Source of the DNA: Solirubrobacteraceae bacterium
GTDB lineage: Bacteria; Actinomycetota; Thermoleophilia; Solirubrobacterales; Solirubrobacteraceae
Reading direction: 5' to 3'
Length of the DNA stretch: 15,059 nt
NCBI GenBank assembly: GCA_030149625.1
Contig: JASLHP010000386.1
Coordinates: 1 to 15,059, forward strand
Part shown: in pieces, positions 1 through 7,488 of the stretch
Layout: each line of letters begins with the position of its first letter
How positions within the stretch are numbered: position 1 is the stretch's first letter
Notes under the pieces: model-generated
The model's input: only the letters and a program-made list of their open reading frames with translations
Told to the model about the DNA's origin: nothing
The model's database searches: none
Translations under genes and position numbers: made by a program

Positions 1-1980
1 GGGTGAGCTCGAGCTTTCCTGGGCCTGGAGCGCAAGGCCGGTGCTCGCGTACTTGCCGTAGAACGGCTGGTAGGCGATCGCTTCCTTGGATGGCGGGAAC
101 GGAGCGCATGACTGGCCTTCGGTGACCGCCGCCATGTAGGCGTGCCAGATTTCTGCCGGCAGATAGCCGCCCTGCTGTGGCTCGCCGTGCACGTCCGTCA
201 TCGGGATGTCGCGCTTTGGGTAACCCATCCACACGGCCGTCGCGTAGTTCGGCGTGTAACCGTCGAGCCATGCGTCGATCAGTTCTTCGGTCGTGCCGGT
301 CTTGGCCGCGGTCGGACAGTCGATCGCCGAGCGTGTGGCCGTGCCGGCCTCGACGTTTTCGTGCAGGATGCTCGTCTCTACCGCCGTGACGGCTTCGCTG
401 AGCACTTTCACGCGGTGTGGCTTGCCCCAGTTTTCGTCTGCGTGCCCGTTGGGGAACACGACCTTCGTGATCGCGATCGGCGTGTTGCGGTAGCCGCCGT
501 CGGCGAGCGTCGCATACACATTCGCCATTTCCAGCGGCGTCACCCCTACTCGCAGGCCACCGAGGGCCTGCGCCGGGTTGCCGAGCAGGTGCTCTTTCAC
601 GCCCATCTCATACGCGGTATGTGTGACCGTTTCCTCACCCAGGTCTGCCGCGAGCTGCGCATAGACGGTGTTGTCGGATTTGAGCGTCGCGGTGACGAGG
701 TTCATCGACTTGTCTTCGGAGACACCCTCGAACGTCTGCACTTTGTACTTCGGTTCCGCCGCCAGCCAGCCTGGCTCGAGCGTGTGCGAGTAGTAATAGG
801 TCGTGTAGGGATCGATGCCGCGCGAGAGCGCGTCGGCGAGGTCGATCGCCTTGAATGTCGAGCCTGGCTGGCGGTGGCCGTCGGCGGCGAGGTTGTACTG
901 CGACTGCTCGTAGCTCTCGGACTCGGCCATCGCCTCGATGTCGCCGTTATGCGGATCGATCGTCACGATCGCCGCCGCGGGGTCGCCGGGCTCGTCGAGC
1001 ACTTCGGCGATCGCTTTGCGCGCGAGATGCTGCATGCGCAGGTCGAGTGTCGTGTAGACCTTCAGCCCGCCCTGTTCGACGGTCTTCGCGCCATAGCGTT
1101 CGATCAGCAGCTGGCGCACATATTCGAAGAAGAACTTTTCGATGCGTTCCGAGTAGTAGTAGCCGCGGTGAGTCTCCAGCGGTGCCCGCTCGGTCGCCGC
1201 GGCGCGCGCCCTGGTGATGTAGTGCAGTTCGGCCATCTTCGCCAACACCTCGTTCCGGCGTTCCTTGGCGGCCGCGGCGTTCAGCAGCGGGTTGTACTGC
1301 GAGGGCGCCTGCGGCAGGCCGGCGAGCAGCGCGCACTGCTCGAGGTCCAGTTGCGAGACGGGCTTGTCGAAGTAGATGCGCGCCGCCGCCTGTACGCCGA
1401 TCGTCGTCTGGCCGCCGAGCGTGCCGTAGTCGACGTCGTTGAGGTAGCTGTTCAGGATCGAGCGCTTGCTGTGGTGTTCGTTGTATTCGAGCGCGAGCTT
1501 CGCCTCGGCGATCTTCTGCTTGAACGTGTGCTCGTCACCTCCGAGGTACAGGTTGCGCACGAGCTGCATCGTGATCGTCGAAGCTCCCTGCAGGGCCTGT
1601 CCGTGCACGAGGTCCTTGACGGCGGCACGGAAGATCCCCGTCACGTCGATGCCGTCGTCTTTGTAGAAGCGCTGGTCCTCGATCGCCACGGTCGCGTTCT
1701 TGAGATCGGTTGGGATTTCGCTCCAGCCGACCGGTGTGCGCAGTTCGTCGGACTGGATCGCGCCCAGACGCGCGCCGTCGGCGGCGTACACCTCCGAGGT
1801 GCCGCCGCCGATACGTGCCGTGCGCTCGCTCAGCCCGCGGGTGTCGTGCGCGACGTGCAGGACATATCCGACCGCTGCGATCACGCCGACCACGAGCGAT
1901 ACGGTGGCAGCGGCTGCCCCCACCAGAAGGATCCGCGTGCTGCCGCGGCTTCGGCGTCGCTTTCGTGATTGCCGGGACAT
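1..1980 (-). CDS. Class A penicillin-binding protein (PBP1a-like glycosyltransferase/transpeptidase), C-terminus off the window
   Basis: This is a bifunctional murein synthase that polymerises lipid II and cross-links stem peptides at the outer face of the membrane. The visible 660 residues start with a basic Arg/Ser-rich tail and one membrane anchor (about residues 17-42). The GT51 glycosyltransferase domain follows, with catalytic Glu101 in EDQRFY, then QGASTITMQLVRN (131-143) and PQAPSQYNP. The transpeptidase domain carries STFK (374-377, nucleophile Ser374), SDN (435-437) and KTGT (560-563). The usual His of the EDxxFxxHxG motif is Asp108 here. The frame runs off position 1 without a stop, so the tail is missing. 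I chose the ATG at 1980; only GGAG directly abuts it, and an in-frame ATG at 2061 would add 27 residues. It is divergent from the mannosyltransferase gene. The family is certain, the exact start is not. Confidence 0.95.
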   Translation of the reverse strand, partial: MSRQSRKRRRSRGSTRILLVGAAAATVSLVVGVIAAVGYVLHVAHDTRGLSERTARIGGGTSEVYAADGARLGAIQSDELRTPVGWSEIPTDLKNATVAIEDQRFYKDDGIDVTGIFRAAVKDLVHGQALQGASTITMQLVRNLYLGGDEHTFKQKIAEAKLALEYNEHHSKRSILNSYLNDVDYGTLGGQTTIGVQAAARIYFDKPVSQLDLEQCALLAGLPQAPSQYNPLLNAAAAKERRNEVLAKMAELHYITRARAAATERAPLETHRGYYYSERIEKFFFEYVRQLLIERYGAKTVEQGGLKVYTTLDLRMQHLARKAIAEVLDEPGDPAAAIVTIDPHNGDIEAMAESESYEQSQYNLAADGHRQPGSTFKAIDLADALSRGIDPYTTYYYSHTLEPGWLAAEPKYKVQTFEGVSEDKSMNLVTATLKSDNTVYAQLAADLGEETVTHTAYEMGVKEHLLGNPAQALGGLRVGVTPLEMANVYATLADGGYRNTPIAITKVVFPNGHADENWGKPHRVKVLSEAVTAVETSILHENVEAGTATRSAIDCPTAAKTGTTEELIDAWLDGYTPNYATAVWMGYPKRDIPMTDVHGEPQQGGYLPAEIWHAYMAAVTEGQSCAPFPPSKEAIAYQPFYGKYASTGLALQAQESSSSP

Positions 1981-2059
1981 CTCCGGATTCGAGATTACCG
2001 TGCGTCGTTGTGATTTCCTGCCGCTTGCGAGCGCGGTGATCCGTACGCTCGATCTCGAC

Positions 2060-3523
2060 ATGAACCCCGATACCGCCGAGCTCGCCATCAGCGACGAAGC
2101 CAGCGAGCTCGCGCAGCCGCCGGATCGCCCGCGGGCCTTTGCCGCGACGGCGCCCGCGCGTAGGACGTCTGCCGTTGCGGCGTGGCTTGCGCGTCTGCGC
2201 ACGGACCCCGCTCGCATGACCGCCGCGCGTGAGAGCTGGCGGGCGCTGTGGAGCTCGCGGCTGCTCGTGTGGGCGGCAGGCGTTGGCACGGTCCTCGCGT
2301 TTGGCTTCGGGCCAGAGCGAAAAGCGTTCAATCCACCTGGCATCACCGGCGGCTTCGGCTGGCTCGGAGACCTGCTCGCCGCCCCCGCGGCGCGCTGGGA
2401 CTCGGCCTGGTACCTGGTGATCGCCCGCTACGGCTACCGGCCGGACCTCGGTGTCTACACGTCCTCGCGCACGGCCTTCTTCCCGCTGTACCCGCTCGGC
2501 CTGCGGGGAATCGCGCTGCTCGGCGTGCCTCCTGTGCTCGCCGGCGTGCTGCTGTCGAGCTGCGCGTTGGCGGGCGCGCTGTACGGCATCCATCGCCTCG
2601 TCACGCTCGAGCTGGGGCGTGGCACGTGGGCCTCGCCGAGCAGCGAGCGCGCGGCTACGGCAGCGCGTCTGGCAGTCGCGCTGACCGCGTTCGCGCCGAT
2701 GGCCTTCTTCTTTTCGGCTGTCTACTCCGAGTCGCTGTACCTGGCGCTTTCGGTCGGGCTGTTCTGGAGCGCGCGTCATGGGCGCTGGGCGTGGGTGGGC
2801 GTGCTCGGCGCGCTCGCCGGCGCCACGCGCAGCACGGGCCTCGTGCTGATCTTGCCGGCTCTGATCATCTACTTGTACGGGCCTCGAGAGGACCGTGCGC
2901 CGGATCGCGCCATCGATCGCCGGAACGCTCGCGGGCGGCTGCCCGCCCCGCGCTACGCGCTGCGTCGCGACGTGCTGTGGCTCGCGCTGCTGCCTCTCGG
3001 AGCGGTTGTCTACGGGGCCTACCTGGCCGCCGCGGGCGGCGATCCGCTCGCGCCGCTGCATGCCCAGGAAGTGTGGGCAAGGCATTTCGCGGGCCCCTAC
3101 GCCGGCGTTTGGGATGGCCTACGCGCGGCGTTCGAGGGCGCCCGTCAGCTGCTCTCGGGTCAGCGTCGTCACATCTACTTCCCGACTGGCAAGGACAGCC
3201 CATTTGTGATGGCGGGCCACAACCTGATGCTCGTTGCATTTCTCGTGGCGGCGGTGCCGGCTGTCATCGGCGTGTTGCGCCGGCTGCCGCTCGCGTATGG
3301 CGCATACGTGCTCGCGGCGCTCGCGCTGCCCCTGTCCTACCCGGTCACCGCGCAGCCGCTGATGTCGCTGCCGCGTTTCCTGCTGGTGCTGTTCCCGCTC
3401 GGCATCTGGCTCGCGGCGTGGCTCGCCGAACGTCCGCGCCTGCAGCGTCCCGCGCTGTTGCTGTCGACGGCTCTGATGGTCGGCTTCCTCGCCCAGTTCG
3501 CCACCTGGCATTGGGTGGCGTAG
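2060..3523 (+). CDS. PIG-V-like mannosyltransferase family membrane protein
   Basis: This 487-residue polytopic membrane protein resembles the bacterial members of the PIG-V/GT-C mannosyltransferases. These use a polyprenyl-linked sugar to glycosylate lipid or protein acceptors on the outer face of the membrane. Recognisable motifs are WDSAWY (113-118) with the acidic residue typical of the first extracytoplasmic loop, FFPLYP (140-145) and SAVYSES (219-225). The motifs are followed by several hydrophobic segments up to the C-terminus. The first ~75 residues are polar and Ala/Arg-rich, presumably cytoplasmic. The start is uncertain: ATG 2060 has no clear ribosome binding site, GTG 2036 lies upstream in frame, and ATG 2217 would give a protein starting just before the first membrane helix. 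It heads a run of three close genes (the next start is 2 bp past this stop). The acceptor and sugar cannot be read from the sequence. Confidence 0.87.
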   Translation: MNPDTAELAISDEASELAQPPDRPRAFAATAPARRTSAVAAWLARLRTDPARMTAARESWRALWSSRLLVWAAGVGTVLAFGFGPERKAFNPPGITGGFGWLGDLLAAPAARWDSAWYLVIARYGYRPDLGVYTSSRTAFFPLYPLGLRGIALLGVPPVLAGVLLSSCALAGALYGIHRLVTLELGRGTWASPSSERAATAARLAVALTAFAPMAFFFSAVYSESLYLALSVGLFWSARHGRWAWVGVLGALAGATRSTGLVLILPALIIYLYGPREDRAPDRAIDRRNARGRLPAPRYALRRDVLWLALLPLGAVVYGAYLAAAGGDPLAPLHAQEVWARHFAGPYAGVWDGLRAAFEGARQLLSGQRRHIYFPTGKDSPFVMAGHNLMLVAFLVAAVPAVIGVLRRLPLAYGAYVLAALALPLSYPVTAQPLMSLPRFLLVLFPLGIWLAAWLAERPRLQRPALLLSTALMVGFLAQFATWHWVA

Positions 3524-3525
3524 AG

Positions 3526-4413
3526 GTGGACGCGCTCAATCGCGTGGCGGGCGAGCGCTCGCGTTCGCCGACGACGGGCTGGCCGCCGTGGAGCGCGCCG
3601 CTCGCGCTGATCGGCGGGCTCGCGCTGGCGCTCGTGGGCGGGCTCGTCGTGGAGGTTCCGGCGCTGCTCCTCGGCGTGAAGATCACGAGCTCGCACACCC
3701 CGCCTGGAGTGACGATCGCCGACACTGTCGTGCAGGACGTCGGCTTCGTCCTGGCGGCCGTCTACTTCGCGCACATCGGCGGCCGGATCGTGCGCGCGTG
3801 GCAGTTCGGCCTGCGCCGCCCCGGTGCGGGATGGCGCTCGGCGAGCGGCCTGATCGTGCTTCTGCTCATAGCCTTCATCGTGCTGAGCGCAGTCTGGTCC
3901 GCGGCGGCTCACCCGAGCGAAGAGAAGGTGCTCGAAACGCTCGGCTCCAACGAAGGCACAGCGCTGCTGTTGCTGAGCGCCGCGCTGACATGCGTGGTTG
4001 CGCCGATCTGCGAGGAGTTCCTGTTCCGCGGTTTCATCTTCACGGCGCTGCGCAACTGGCGCGGGACGTTCCCGGCGGCGCTGATCACCGGCGTGGTGTT
4101 CGGTGGCGTCCACTATGGCTCGGCGCCGGCGCTCGATCTCGTGCCGCTGGCGGCGTTGGGCTTCGGCCTGTGTCTGCTCTATCGCTACACGGGCTCCCTG
4201 TACCCGTGCATGATCGCCCACTCGCTGAACAACTGCCTCGCGTTCTCTGGCCTGGAGGGTTGGGGGTGGCAGTTCTTCGTGCTCGCCGTCTGCGCGCTCG
4301 CGGGGATCGGCACGCTCGTGGCGCTGTTCGAGCGCGCCGGGTTGATCACGCCCGAGGACGAGCCTGCCGCCGAGGCCGAGCTCGCCGCCCCGGCGCATAG
4401 GATGAGCCCATGA
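3526..4413 (+). CDS. CPBP-family intramembrane metalloprotease (CAAX/Abi type)
   Basis: This 295-residue multi-pass membrane protein has the full motif set of the CPBP (CAAX protease and bacteriocin-processing, Abi) family. EEFLFRG is at 163-169, FGGVHYG carries His196, and HSLNN carries His232 and Asn236. These are the glutamates, histidines and asparagine expected to form the metal-binding active site inside the membrane. Members process prenylated or secreted peptides, or act in bacteriocin immunity, but the substrate here is unknown. The GTG start lies 2 bp after the mannosyltransferase stop, and the stop codon overlaps the ATG of the L,D-transpeptidase gene (ATGA), which implies co-translation within one operon. 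A TTG at 3511 is an in-frame alternative start. The C-terminal tail is Glu/Ala-rich. Confidence 0.92.
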   Translation: MDALNRVAGERSRSPTTGWPPWSAPLALIGGLALALVGGLVVEVPALLLGVKITSSHTPPGVTIADTVVQDVGFVLAAVYFAHIGGRIVRAWQFGLRRPGAGWRSASGLIVLLLIAFIVLSAVWSAAAHPSEEKVLETLGSNEGTALLLLSAALTCVVAPICEEFLFRGFIFTALRNWRGTFPAALITGVVFGGVHYGSAPALDLVPLAALGFGLCLLYRYTGSLYPCMIAHSLNNCLAFSGLEGWGWQFFVLAVCALAGIGTLVALFERAGLITPEDEPAAEAELAAPAHRMSP

Positions 4414-5474
4414 GCCGCGACCGTCGCCTGCGCCGTCGTTGCCGGTTGGGGGCGCTCTGTGCAGTGCTCGCGTGCACGCTCGTGGCTCAATCGGCCAACG
4501 CCGAAACTGTCGCTTCGCCTGCTCCGCCCGCGGCCACGACCACCGGCGCGCCCGCGCCGGGACGGCTTCGGCTGGTGCTGCGGAAGGTGGGTGGTAGGCC
4601 TCTGTTCGCGCTGGACGGCGCCCGGATCGCGGTGCGCGGGATCGTCACTCCCTACGTGGCCGGCCAGACGGTCGCGGTCGACTTCTACCTCGACGGCCGC
4701 AAGGTTGGCGCGAACGTCGCGAACGTGGTGGCGCTCGGCGACGGCGCGGGTCAGTTTGACCTGGACTTCTCGAGCCACCACGGCGGTCTGCTGTCGGTGC
4801 GCGCGGCGCACGCCGCGACCGCCCAGCAGCAGGCGTTCAGCGCGCGCGCGCCGGCGGTCAGGTTCGTCGAGCCAGATCTCGGCCCGGGCGATCGCGGGCA
4901 GTCCGTACGTCTGTTGCAGTCCGAGCTCGACGCGCTGCACTACGCCGTGCCGCTCACGGGCACCTTCGACGAAGGGACCGGCCAGGCCCTGATCGCCTAC
5001 CGCAAGATGACGGGGCTCGAACGCGTCGCGTACGCGGGCGGGAAGGTGTTCAGGCTGCTCGCGCGCCACGAGGGCGGCTTCCGCGTGCGCTACCCGCGCG
5101 ACGGGCGCCACGTCGAGGCGGACTTGACCAAACAGGTGCTCGCCGAGATCGAACCGGGCGGCCGCGTGTACAGGATCTACACGACCAGCTCGGGCAAGCC
5201 CTCGACCCCAACCGTGATCGGGCGCTTCCAGGTCTACGAGAAGACCCCCGGCGAAAACAGCGAGGGCATGGTCGACTCCAACTACTTCATCCGCGGCTAC
5301 GCGATTCATGGCTACGCCGAAGTTCCCACGTATGCCGCCAGCCACGGTTGTTTGCGCGTGCCAATCCCGGATGCGCCGGCGATCTACGCGTGGGTGCGCA
5401 CGGGCACGCCCGTGGACGTGTACGACGAGGATGGCGGCGGCAGCGCGCGCGTGAGCGCCGACGCCGGCCCCTAG
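4410..5474 (+). CDS. Secreted L,D-transpeptidase (YkuD domain) with peptidoglycan-binding domain
   Basis: The product cross-links peptidoglycan stems through 3-3 bonds outside the membrane, a route not blocked by most penicillins. The 354-residue protein begins with an Arg-rich n-region and hydrophobic core ending near SANA (about residue 31), which is a signal peptide. An Ala/Pro-rich linker and a beta-rich region of about 100 residues follow. Then comes a peptidoglycan-binding domain (PG_binding_1 type, about 158-205: GDRGQSVRLLQSEL...). The YkuD catalytic domain makes up the last 130 residues, with His300 in AIHGY and SHGCLR carrying His312 and nucleophile Cys314. Its ATG overlaps the protease stop, so translation is probably coupled. 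Along with the neighbouring penicillin-binding protein, this gives the locus both 4-3 and 3-3 cross-linking enzymes. The short tail after the catalytic domain is Gly/Ser/Asp-rich. Confidence 0.95.
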   Translation: MSRDRRLRRRCRLGALCAVLACTLVAQSANAETVASPAPPAATTTGAPAPGRLRLVLRKVGGRPLFALDGARIAVRGIVTPYVAGQTVAVDFYLDGRKVGANVANVVALGDGAGQFDLDFSSHHGGLLSVRAAHAATAQQQAFSARAPAVRFVEPDLGPGDRGQSVRLLQSELDALHYAVPLTGTFDEGTGQALIAYRKMTGLERVAYAGGKVFRLLARHEGGFRVRYPRDGRHVEADLTKQVLAEIEPGGRVYRIYTTSSGKPSTPTVIGRFQVYEKTPGENSEGMVDSNYFIRGYAIHGYAEVPTYAASHGCLRVPIPDAPAIYAWVRTGTPVDVYDEDGGGSARVSADAGP

Positions 5475-5481
5475 CCGGGGC
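5464..5481. terminator. Possible short hairpin between convergent genes
   Basis: GC-rich inverted repeats overlap the transpeptidase stop codon: CCGGC/GCCGG at 5464-5468/5474-5478 and GCCCC/GGGGC at 5467-5471/5477-5481. The two genes converge with only 9 bp between them, so a shared terminator would be expected here. There is no T-run, and five-base arms arise easily in DNA this rich in GC. Confidence 0.2.
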
Positions 5482-5483
5482 GT

Positions 5484-5840
5484 CTACACCCTCACGCGCA
5501 GCACGCGCGCGAGGTAGCTGAGGCCGAAGCCATAAACGGCGAGCGCGAGCAGCAGCTTCACGCCGCGAACCGCCCATTCGCTCGAGTTCGACACGATGCC
5601 GGCGAAGGGCGAGGTCAGTTCGTCGGAGGCTTCGTCGATGTCCTTGTGCAGGCTGCTCTCGTGGGCGCTCGTACCGCTCGCGTGGGCGCCGCTCGACTTC
5701 GCATTGCCGCTCACCGCTTCGGTCTGGCGCTTCGACGCGCTTTTGGTCTGGCCGGTTGCGAAGATCACGAAGGACGCGATCACGATCAAGCAGATCACGA
5801 ACGACGCCAATCGCAGCAGGCGCACGATCAGGCTGATCAC
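5484..5840 (-). CDS. Small membrane protein of unknown function with two hydrophobic segments
   Basis: I do not recognise this 118-residue protein. It has a hydrophobic segment at about residues 5-28 (LIVRLLRLASFVICLIVIAS) and a second near 92-112. The polar stretch between them is rich in Ser, Ala, Lys and His with charged Asp/Glu residues. The topology suggests a small protein with both ends on one side of the membrane and a loop on the other. The GTG start at 5840 is 21 bp from the divergent pyrE start, with no clear ribosome binding site, so a slightly later start is possible. Its 3' end nearly meets the L,D-transpeptidase stop. Codon use looks native. It is kept because the composition is clearly membrane-like and no better frame covers this interval. 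Confidence 0.7.
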   Translation of the reverse strand: MISLIVRLLRLASFVICLIVIASFVIFATGQTKSASKRQTEAVSGNAKSSGAHASGTSAHESSLHKDIDEASDELTSPFAGIVSNSSEWAVRGVKLLLALAVYGFGLSYLARVLRVRV

Positions 5841-5851
5841 AACGCTAGATT

Positions 5852-5857
5852 AGGTGG
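5852..5857 (+). promoter_or_regulatory. Ribosome binding site of pyrE
   Basis: AGGTGG, close to AGGAGG, lies 4 nt upstream of the GTG at 5862 and decides that start. The start leaves a protein of the usual OPRTase length. Confidence 0.55.
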
Positions 5858-5861
5858 CCGG

Positions 5862-6452
5862 GTGGACACGATCGGCGCATATACGAGCGACCTCGGCGGC
5901 GCGCGCGCACGCTTGGCGGATGAGCTGCGCGAGCACGCGCTCGTGATCGGCGAGGTGACGCTCACGAGCGGCGCGCTGGCGCCCTACTACGTGGACGCGA
6001 AGCGCGCGATCCTACGCCCGGCGGGGTTCGCCGCGCTCGCGGCGCTGCTCGCCGCGCAGGTGCAGGACTGGCAGGGCACCGCTGTGGGCGGGATGACGAT
6101 GGGCGCGGATGCGGTCGCGTGCGCGGCGCTCGCCGGAGGCGCGCGCGCGAAGGCGTTCTTCGTCCGCAAGGACGCCAAGGCGCATGGGCTGCAGCGCCGC
6201 ATCGAGGGGCCACCTCTCGACGCCGGCGATCGCTGCGTCGTCGTGGAGGACGTCGTCACGACGGGCGGCTCGACGCTCGCCGCGATCGCGGCGCTTCAAG
6301 ACGACGGCCTGCGGATCTGCGGCGTCGTCAGCGTGCTCGACCGACTGGCCGGCGGCGGCGCCGCGATCGAGCGCGCGGCTGGCGCGCCATACGTGGCGTT
6401 GAGCACGATCGACGACATCTACCCCGAGCGCCCGGACAGGCAGGCCGGCTGA
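5862..6452 (+). CDS. pyrE: Orotate phosphoribosyltransferase
   Basis: It catalyses orotate + PRPP to orotidine 5'-monophosphate + pyrophosphate, the fifth step of de novo pyrimidine synthesis, in the cytoplasm. The 196-residue length fits a single-domain enzyme. The N-terminal part has the LTSGALAPYYVDAK segment typical of OPRTases, with YYVD contacting orotate. The flexible catalytic-loop region reads FFVRKDAKAHG, and the PRPP-binding loop is VVVEDVVTTGGST (about 126-138, with Glu129 and Asp130). The start is GTG with a good ribosome binding site. The gene stands apart from other pyr genes. The next gene, an acetyltransferase, begins 5 bp after its stop, so the two are probably co-transcribed. 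No pyrimidine attenuator is apparent in the 21 bp upstream gap. Confidence 0.94.
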   Translation: MDTIGAYTSDLGGARARLADELREHALVIGEVTLTSGALAPYYVDAKRAILRPAGFAALAALLAAQVQDWQGTAVGGMTMGADAVACAALAGGARAKAFFVRKDAKAHGLQRRIEGPPLDAGDRCVVVEDVVTTGGSTLAAIAALQDDGLRICGVVSVLDRLAGGGAAIERAAGAPYVALSTIDDIYPERPDRQAG

Positions 6453-6457
6453 CCTGC

Positions 6458-7027
6458 GTGGGGGTGGTCGAGCACGAGGACCTCGCCGAGGCCCCGCTCG
6501 TACGCGCCGCGTCTGCGCGAGACGTCCCGGTCCTGCTGGAGCTGTTCCGGGAGCTGGCGGAGTACGAGCACCTCGAGCAGCTGGTGTGCGCGACCGAGCA
6601 GCGGCTGCACGACGCGCTGTTCGGAACGCGCCCGGCGGCCTCGGCGCTGATCGCCGAGCGCGGTTCGCGGGTCGCCGGCTATGCGGTGTTCTTCCCTACG
6701 TTCTCGAGCTTCCTGGCGATCCAGGGCGTGTGGCTCGAGGACCTGTTCGTGCGTCCGGCACATCGCGGCGTCGGCGTCGGCAAGGCACTGCTCGCGGCGG
6801 TCGCAGCGCACGTGCGCGAGTCCGGCGGCGAGCGGTTGGAATGGTCGGCGCTCGACTGGAACGAGCTGGCGCTCGGCTTCTACCGGCGTATCGGCGCGCA
6901 GACGATGACCGAGTGGATCACGCACCGGCTCGTGGGTGAGGAGCTCGAGCGGTTGGCCAGCGAAGCGACTGGCGGAAGACCGTCGAGTCGGTCGACGGCA
7001 GGCGCCTTGCCTCGTAGGCGCGAGTAG
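6458..7027 (+). CDS. GNAT-family N-acetyltransferase, diamine/thialysine acetyltransferase-like
   Basis: This 189-residue acetyl-CoA-dependent N-acetyltransferase resembles the spermidine/spermine (SSAT) and thialysine acetyltransferases. The family pattern is clear: an LFRELAEYEHLE helix near the N-terminus, then FSSFLAIQGVWLEDLFVRP and the acetyl-CoA pyrophosphate loop RGVGVGKALL (103-112). The C-terminal part is WSALDWNELALGFYRRIGA, with a conserved Asn and Tyr. A small amine such as a polyamine or a lysine analogue is the likely substrate by family, but this is not proven. The start is GTG 6458; GTG 6464 is in frame and equally possible. The last 25 residues are Ser/Arg-rich and probably disordered. 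It follows pyrE by 5 bp and precedes the tRNA gene by 21 bp. Confidence 0.88.
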   Translation: MGVVEHEDLAEAPLVRAASARDVPVLLELFRELAEYEHLEQLVCATEQRLHDALFGTRPAASALIAERGSRVAGYAVFFPTFSSFLAIQGVWLEDLFVRPAHRGVGVGKALLAAVAAHVRESGGERLEWSALDWNELALGFYRRIGAQTMTEWITHRLVGEELERLASEATGGRPSSRSTAGALPRRRE

Positions 7028-7048
7028 CCTTCGCTGCTGTCGTGCGAC

Positions 7049-7120
7049 GCCCTCGTAGTCCAATGGATAAGACGACCGCCTCCTAAGCGGTAAATCCAGG
7101 TTCGACTCCTGGCGGGGGCA
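7049..7120 (+). tRNA. tRNA-Arg, anticodon CCU
   Basis: A full cloverleaf can be folded. The acceptor stem pairs 7049-7055 (GCCCTCG) with 7113-7119 (CGGGGGC), and A7120 is the discriminator base. The D arm lies at 7058-7073. The anticodon stem is ACCGC/GCGGT (7075-7079/7087-7091) with loop CTCCTAA, giving anticodon CCT at 7082-7084, which reads AGG. The T stem is CCAGG/CCTGG with loop TTCGACT (7096-7112). CCA is not encoded. The 3' 43 nt are repeated at 9115-9157, which marks this gene as an integration target. Confidence 0.96.
7078..7120 (+). repeat. Left attachment-like repeat (3' part of the tRNA-Arg gene)
   Basis: These 43 nt run from the anticodon stem to the discriminator base and match 9115-9157 at 42 of 43 positions. 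The only difference is A7093 versus G9130, in the variable loop. A tRNA 3' end duplicated on both sides of accessory DNA is the classic footprint of site-specific integration by a tyrosine recombinase. The copy next to the intact 5' half would have been brought in by the element. Confidence 0.85.
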
Positions 7121-7137
7121 TTTGGAGAAGTCACATT

Positions 7138-7488
7138 TTGGACAGCCAGCTCGGCTGTTCTCAGATGCCGCTCTGTGGCAAGGGCTGGGGCTACCTGCTG
7201 GCGGATAGCGACGACCGCTACCGCTTAAACACCGTCGGGTTCAGCGCCATCCGGCGACGGCGATCCGTCTACTAGCCTGCGCAGCAGTTCATAACCCTGC
7301 TGGCGGGCCGACCATCAGCCTCGGTAAAGACGTGGCGCGCAGAGTTCAGAGCCATGCTCGCCGATAGTCGCCGAGGTCTCGTAGTGGCTGATGACTCCAT
7401 CAAATGCGACCTCGAGTGGTACCGAGAAACTGGACCGTGCTGCCCCAGCAAGGCGCACCTGCAGCGGCCGAACCGCCCGCAGACCTAG
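7138..7488 (+). pseudogene. Possible broken reading frame interrupted by an in-frame TAG
   Basis: A single frame runs from TTG 7138 (preceded by GGAGAAG at 7124-7130) to TAG 7486, with one in-frame TAG at 7273. The first part encodes 45 residues (MDSQLGCSQMPLCGKGWGY...). The second encodes 70 residues with a protein-like stretch (TWRAEFRAMLADSRRGLVV). I recognise neither half. It overlaps the start of the GIY-YIG-like gene in another frame, so it may be a decayed element gene, or chance. Apart from this frame I see nothing in the 283 bp between the tRNA and position 7404. Confidence 0.22.

Noticed and set aside
142..1968. A 608-codon open frame on the plus strand
   Set aside because: It is antisense to the penicillin-binding protein, lacks any recognisable motif and has the Arg/Val/His-rich composition of shadow frames in GC-rich DNA.
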